From Bursaphelenchus xylophilus (lineage: Eukaryota; Nematoda; Chromadorea; Rhabditida; Aphelenchoididae), in assembly GCA_904066235.2 (NCBI GenBank), contig CAJFCV020000001.1:14937291-15001290 (forward strand): a stretch of DNA of 64,000 bases. Reading direction: 5' to 3'. Made by a program: the position numbers and the translations under genes. Positions within the stretch are counted from its first letter, which is position 1. Each line of letters starts with the position of its first letter. A model generated the notes under the pieces. The model did no database searches. It was not told the DNA's origin and was given only the letters and a program-made list of their open reading frames with translations. Below are positions 62,101 through 64,000 of this stretch, piece by piece.

Positions 62101-64000
62101 TCGCCCAGTGTGGGCGTAATTTGATTCCAAAAATGCTGAAACTTGCCATGCTAAAATCTTAGGAGGTTACCTTTCGAATGGTGTATGTCTTGTCAATTCA
62201 CTCCGTCATCACTAATTCACCTTTTTTCAAAACCGGTGTCTAGTATAATATCAGAGTGTTTCGCCCAGTGTGGGCGTAATTTGATTCCAAAAATGCTGAA
62301 ACTTGCCATGCTAAAATCTCAGGCGATTAGCTTTCGAATGGTGTATGTCTTGTCAATTCACTCCGTCATCACTAATTCACCTTTTTTCAAAACCGGTGTC
62401 TAGTATAATATCAGAGTGTTTCGCCCAGTGTGGGCGTAATTTGATTCCAAAAATGCTGAAACTTGCCATGCTAAAATCTTAGGAGGTTACCTTTCGAATG
62501 GTGTATGTCTTGTCAATTCACTCCGTCATCACTAATTCACCTTTTTTCAAAACCGGTGTCTAGTATAATATCAGAGTGTTTCGCCCAGTGTGGGCGTAAT
62601 TTGATTCCAAAAATGCAGAAACTTGCCATGCTAAAATCTTAGGAGGTTACCTTTCGAATGGTGTATGTCTTGTCAATTCACTCCGTCATCACTAATTCAC
62701 CTTTTTTCAAAACCGGTGTCTAGTATAATATCAGAGTGTTTCGCCCAGTGTGGGCGTAATTTGATTCCAAAAATGCTGAAACTTGCCATGCTAAAATCTT
62801 AGGAGGTTACCTTTCGAATGGTGTATGTCTTGTCAATTCACTCCGTCATCACTAATTCACCTTTTTTCAAAACCGGTGTCTAGTATAATATCAGAGTGTT
62901 TCGCCCAGTGTGGGCGTAATTTGATTCCAAAAATGCTGAAACTTGCCATGCTAAAATCTTAGGAGGTTACCTTTCGAATGGTGTATGTCTTGTCAATTCA
63001 CTCCGTCATCACTAATTCACCTTTTTTCAAAACCGGTGTCTAGTATAATATCAGAGTGTTTCGCCCAGTGTGGGCGTAATTTGATTCCAAAAATGCTGAA
63101 ACTTGCCATGCTAAAATCTCAGGCGATTAGCTTTCGAATGGTGTATGTCTTGTCAATTCACTCCGTCATCACTAATTCACCTTTTTTCAAAACCGGTGTC
63201 TAGTATAATATCAGAGTGTTTCGCCCAGTGTGGGCGTAGTTTGATTCCAAAAATGCTGAAACTTGCCATGCTAAAATCTTAGGCGATTAGCTTTCGAATG
63301 GTGTATGTCTTGTCAATTCACTCCGTCATCACTAATTCACCTTTTTTCAAAACCGGTGTCTAGTATAATATCAGAGTGTTTCGCCCAGTGTGGGCGTAAT
63401 TTGATTCCAAAAATGCTGAAACTTGCCATGCTAAAATCTCAGGCGATTAGCTTTCGAATGGTGTATGTCTTGTCAATTCACTCCGTCATCACTAATTCAC
63501 CTTTTTTCAAAACCGGTGTCTAGTATAATATCAGAGTGTTTCGCCCAGTGTGGGCGTAATTTGATTCCAAAAATGCTGAAACTTGCCATGCTAAAATCTT
63601 AGGAGGTTACCTTTCGAATGTTGTATGTCTTGTCAATTCACTCCGTCATCACTAATTCACCTTTTTTCAAAACCGGTGTCTAGTATAATATCAGAGTGTT
63701 TCGCCCAGTGTGGGCGTAATTTGATTCCAAAAATGCTGAAACTTGCCATGCTAAAATCTTAGGAGGTTACCTTTCGAATGTTGTATGTCTTGTCAATTCA
63801 CTCCGTCATCACTAATTCACCTTTTTTCAAAACCGGTGTCTAGTATAATATCAGAGTGTTTCGCCCAGTGTGGGCGTAGTTTGATTCCAAAAATGCTGAA
63901 ACTTGCCATGCTAAAATCTCAGGCGATTAGCTTTCGAATGGTGTATGTCTTGTCAATTCACTCCGTCATCACTAATTCACCCTTTTTCAAAACCGGTGTC
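47828..64000 (+). repeat. Satellite block 8: cassette-alternating units with cgtaatttgattcc
   Basis: After the duplicated part, units with cgtaatttgattcc become dominant, carrying either ctcaggcgattagc or cttaggaggttacc. The block has one 161-bp unit (cgtcaggagg near 57517). Towards the right end cttaggaggttacc units predominate, with local variants aaatgcagaa (60371, 60691, 61811, 62611), ccgtcgtcac (60444, 60764, 61884) and gaatgttgtatg (adjacent units near 63617 and 63777). The array runs off the window. Confidence 0.9.

Larger units (their letters stand above)
2976..64000 (+). repeat. Tandem satellite array, 159-161 bp monomer, about 382 units
   Basis: Every unit begins with aaaaccggtgtctagtataa and runs head to tail to the window end, where the last unit is cut off, so the array continues. 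There are no inversions and no inserted transposons or genes. The common monomer is 160 bp and about 41% GC; a second form is 159 bp. In the 160-bp form the unit ends with caccttttttc, in the 159-bp form with cacttttttt. Each monomer contains an AgeI site (ACCGGT) and most contain TTCGAA. The near-nucleosomal length and higher-order organisation are typical of centromeric or heterochromatic eukaryotic satellites. I do not recognise the family, and its chromosomal position cannot be read from this window. Confidence 0.98.

Noticed and set aside
31110..63780. Shine-Dalgarno-like aggagg followed by atg in the cttaggaggttacc units
   Set aside because: It is a variant cassette of the satellite. 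The downstream frame is short and identical in kind to frames in units lacking aggagg.
2976..64000. CRISPR array
   Set aside because: The repeats are contiguous 159-161 bp units with no unique spacers and no cas genes.
2976..64000. Promoter in each monomer (tagtataatatc contains TATAAT)
   Set aside because: The hexamer matches a bacterial -10 element but no suitable -35 is present and the array is probably eukaryotic satellite; the match is by chance.
8066..64000. Conserved 72-residue small protein family encoded once per monomer
   Set aside because: The frames overlap across monomer borders, many units break them by the tag in cttaggagg or by ttttgaatgg, and there is no sign of codon-level selection by eye.

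Overview
This window joins two unrelated pieces of DNA through a run of Ns. Bases 1-2528 are bacteriophage lambda, read as the reverse complement of the standard map: a partial YbcV-like gene, bor, then the lysis genes Rz/Rz1, R and S on the minus strand. The holin gene S has an amber TAG at codon 56, which is the Sam7 allele of the commercial lambda cI857 Sam7 strain. The phage sequence stops at 2528. Directly after it, 2529-2555 reads as an A followed by the Oxford Nanopore ligation-adapter sequence. From memory, this endpoint is also one end of the ~3.6 kb Nanopore DNA control strand (DCS). The first 2.5 kb is therefore best explained as a sequencing spike-in with its adapter still attached, not as host or prophage DNA.

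Bases 2556-2975 are 420 Ns. From 2976 to the end (61 kb, about 382 units, all in the same orientation, no other sequence inserted) the window is one tandem satellite with a 159-161 bp monomer (~41% GC). The array is probably from a eukaryotic genome sequenced with nanopore reads. I do not recognise the satellite family and cannot name the species. The array is layered. Block 1 (2976-8065) is mostly a 159-bp form. Block 2 (8066-17319) mixes 159- and 160-bp forms. Block 3 (17320-30225) carries 'gattgc' and 'ttttgaatgg' variants and a clear six-monomer higher-order repeat of 959 bp. Block 4 (30226-33745) has a recurring three-monomer module. Block 5 (33746-36465) and block 7 (44948-47827) are very uniform. 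Blocks 6 (36466-44947) and 8 (47828-64000) alternate two versions of a 14-bp cassette. About 5.2 kb of block 6 is repeated in the block 7/8 region 11.4-11.5 kb downstream, with one extra monomer.

There is no host gene that I can support. The long open frames in the array arise because 159 is divisible by three. The points worth attention are the laboratory contaminant with its adapter, the join of that contaminant to a satellite array, the layered higher-order structure, an almost invariant block starting at the AgeI site in each monomer, and a one-base subfamily difference that completes a 15-bp dyad. The lambda piece also acts as an internal error standard: it has a contracted G run that breaks Rz/Rz1, so the homopolymer length that distinguishes 159- from 160-bp monomers needs checking.
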